Below are positions 63,924 to 64,000 of a DNA stretch of 64,000 bases, in pieces. The position numbers and the translations under genes are program-made. The stretch lies in the NCBI RefSeq assembly GCF_000474945.1, contig NZ_AXDW01000011.1, positions 179,255-243,254 of the forward strand, written 5' to 3'. This DNA comes from Solimonas soli DSM 21787. GTDB lineage: Bacteria > Pseudomonadota > Gammaproteobacteria > Nevskiales > Nevskiaceae. The notes below the pieces were generated by a model. It had not been told where the DNA came from, did no database searches, and saw only the letters and a list, made by a program, of their open reading frames with translations. Numbering within the stretch: position 1 is the stretch's first letter; every line of letters starts with the position of its first letter.

Positions 63924-64000
63924 GAACATCGAAATTCGCAGGTCCCGCCCAGGGCAATGCGCGTTCATCGAGCGCATTCGAAGCTGCGACAAACCATGGC

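Noticed and set aside
63924..64000. Possible integrated element at the tRNA-Arg gene
   Set aside because: No integrase gene, direct repeat of the tRNA end or phage-like gene is visible in the 77 bp that remain.

Overview
The window is 64 kb of high-GC chromosomal DNA, tightly packed with genes on both strands. An isolated omega-type RNA polymerase subunit gene, rhombosortase-type GlyGly C-terminal tails, and the RND / DUF1302 / DUF1329 / YCF48-like gene set point to a gammaproteobacterium. Catabolically versatile groups such as Nevskiales or Steroidobacterales fit best, but this placement is an inference. No ribosomal or other marker gene in the window fixes the taxonomy.

Layout. 1-11.8 kb: the tail of a probable YCF48-like protein, an RND/MMPL transporter, three consecutive but different cytochrome P450s, a LuxR-type regulator divergent from a DUF1329 protein, and an aldehyde dehydrogenase. 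11.8-15.2 kb: housekeeping and stress genes (hemerythrin, Tat-exported dienelactone hydrolase, CsbD-like, cold shock protein, divergent RpoZ). 15.2-20.3 kb: a DUF1302 outer-membrane protein, a carboxymuconolactone decarboxylase-like protein, a membrane protein resembling plant cycloeucalenol cycloisomerase, a VOC protein and a GST. 20.2-25.8 kb (minus strand): a secreted GlyGly-CTERM protein, and a Rieske oxygenase - rubredoxin - Tat FAD dehydrogenase - cytochrome c series. 26.0-36.7 kb (plus strand): an EXPERA/EBP-like membrane protein, aldehyde dehydrogenase, [2Fe-2S] ferredoxin, two SDRs, a 3-hydroxyisobutyrate dehydrogenase-like protein, a PQQ dehydrogenase, a KstD-like flavoprotein, and TetR and AraC regulators. 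37.0-38.1 kb: decayed SDR, IS3 and IS256 fragments. 38.3-42.3 kb: an amidohydrolase and a fused double CoA-transferase. 42.7-48.8 kb (minus strand): a four-gene overlapping CheR/CheB/histidine kinase signalling module. 49-54.6 kb: a sirtuin, small proteins, a DUF35/thiolase-like pair, a hydrolase and a broken ParE toxin gene. 54.8-63.7 kb: an acyl-CoA synthetase, SRPBCC protein, CoA-transferase, amidohydrolase, TetR, second rubredoxin, DUF2505, second DUF1329 and an SDR. The window ends with tRNA-Arg(CCG).

How the genes fit together (inference). P450s, a Rieske oxygenase, ferredoxin, rubredoxins, KstD-like flavoproteins, SDRs, aldehyde dehydrogenases, a CoA ligase, CoA-transferases and a DUF35 + Cys-less thiolase pair (the arrangement of Ltp2/ChsH2 steroid side-chain aldolases) suggest modification or degradation of a polycyclic isoprenoid such as a sterol, triterpenoid or steroid. 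Two small membrane proteins that resemble eukaryotic sterol isomerases (cycloeucalenol cycloisomerase and EXPERA/EBP) strengthen this reading. The RND / DUF1329 / DUF1302 / YCF48-like proteins would handle transport of the hydrophobic substrate. Two shared cis motifs tie several of these genes into a candidate regulon: an 18-nt palindrome-containing word at 8618 and 25874, and GTTTGRGGGA-like sites near 6013, 8549, 17190 and 25905. Paired palindromic REP/BIME-like repeats sit in at least four intergenic gaps, and related palindromes appear to have been absorbed in frame into two genes.
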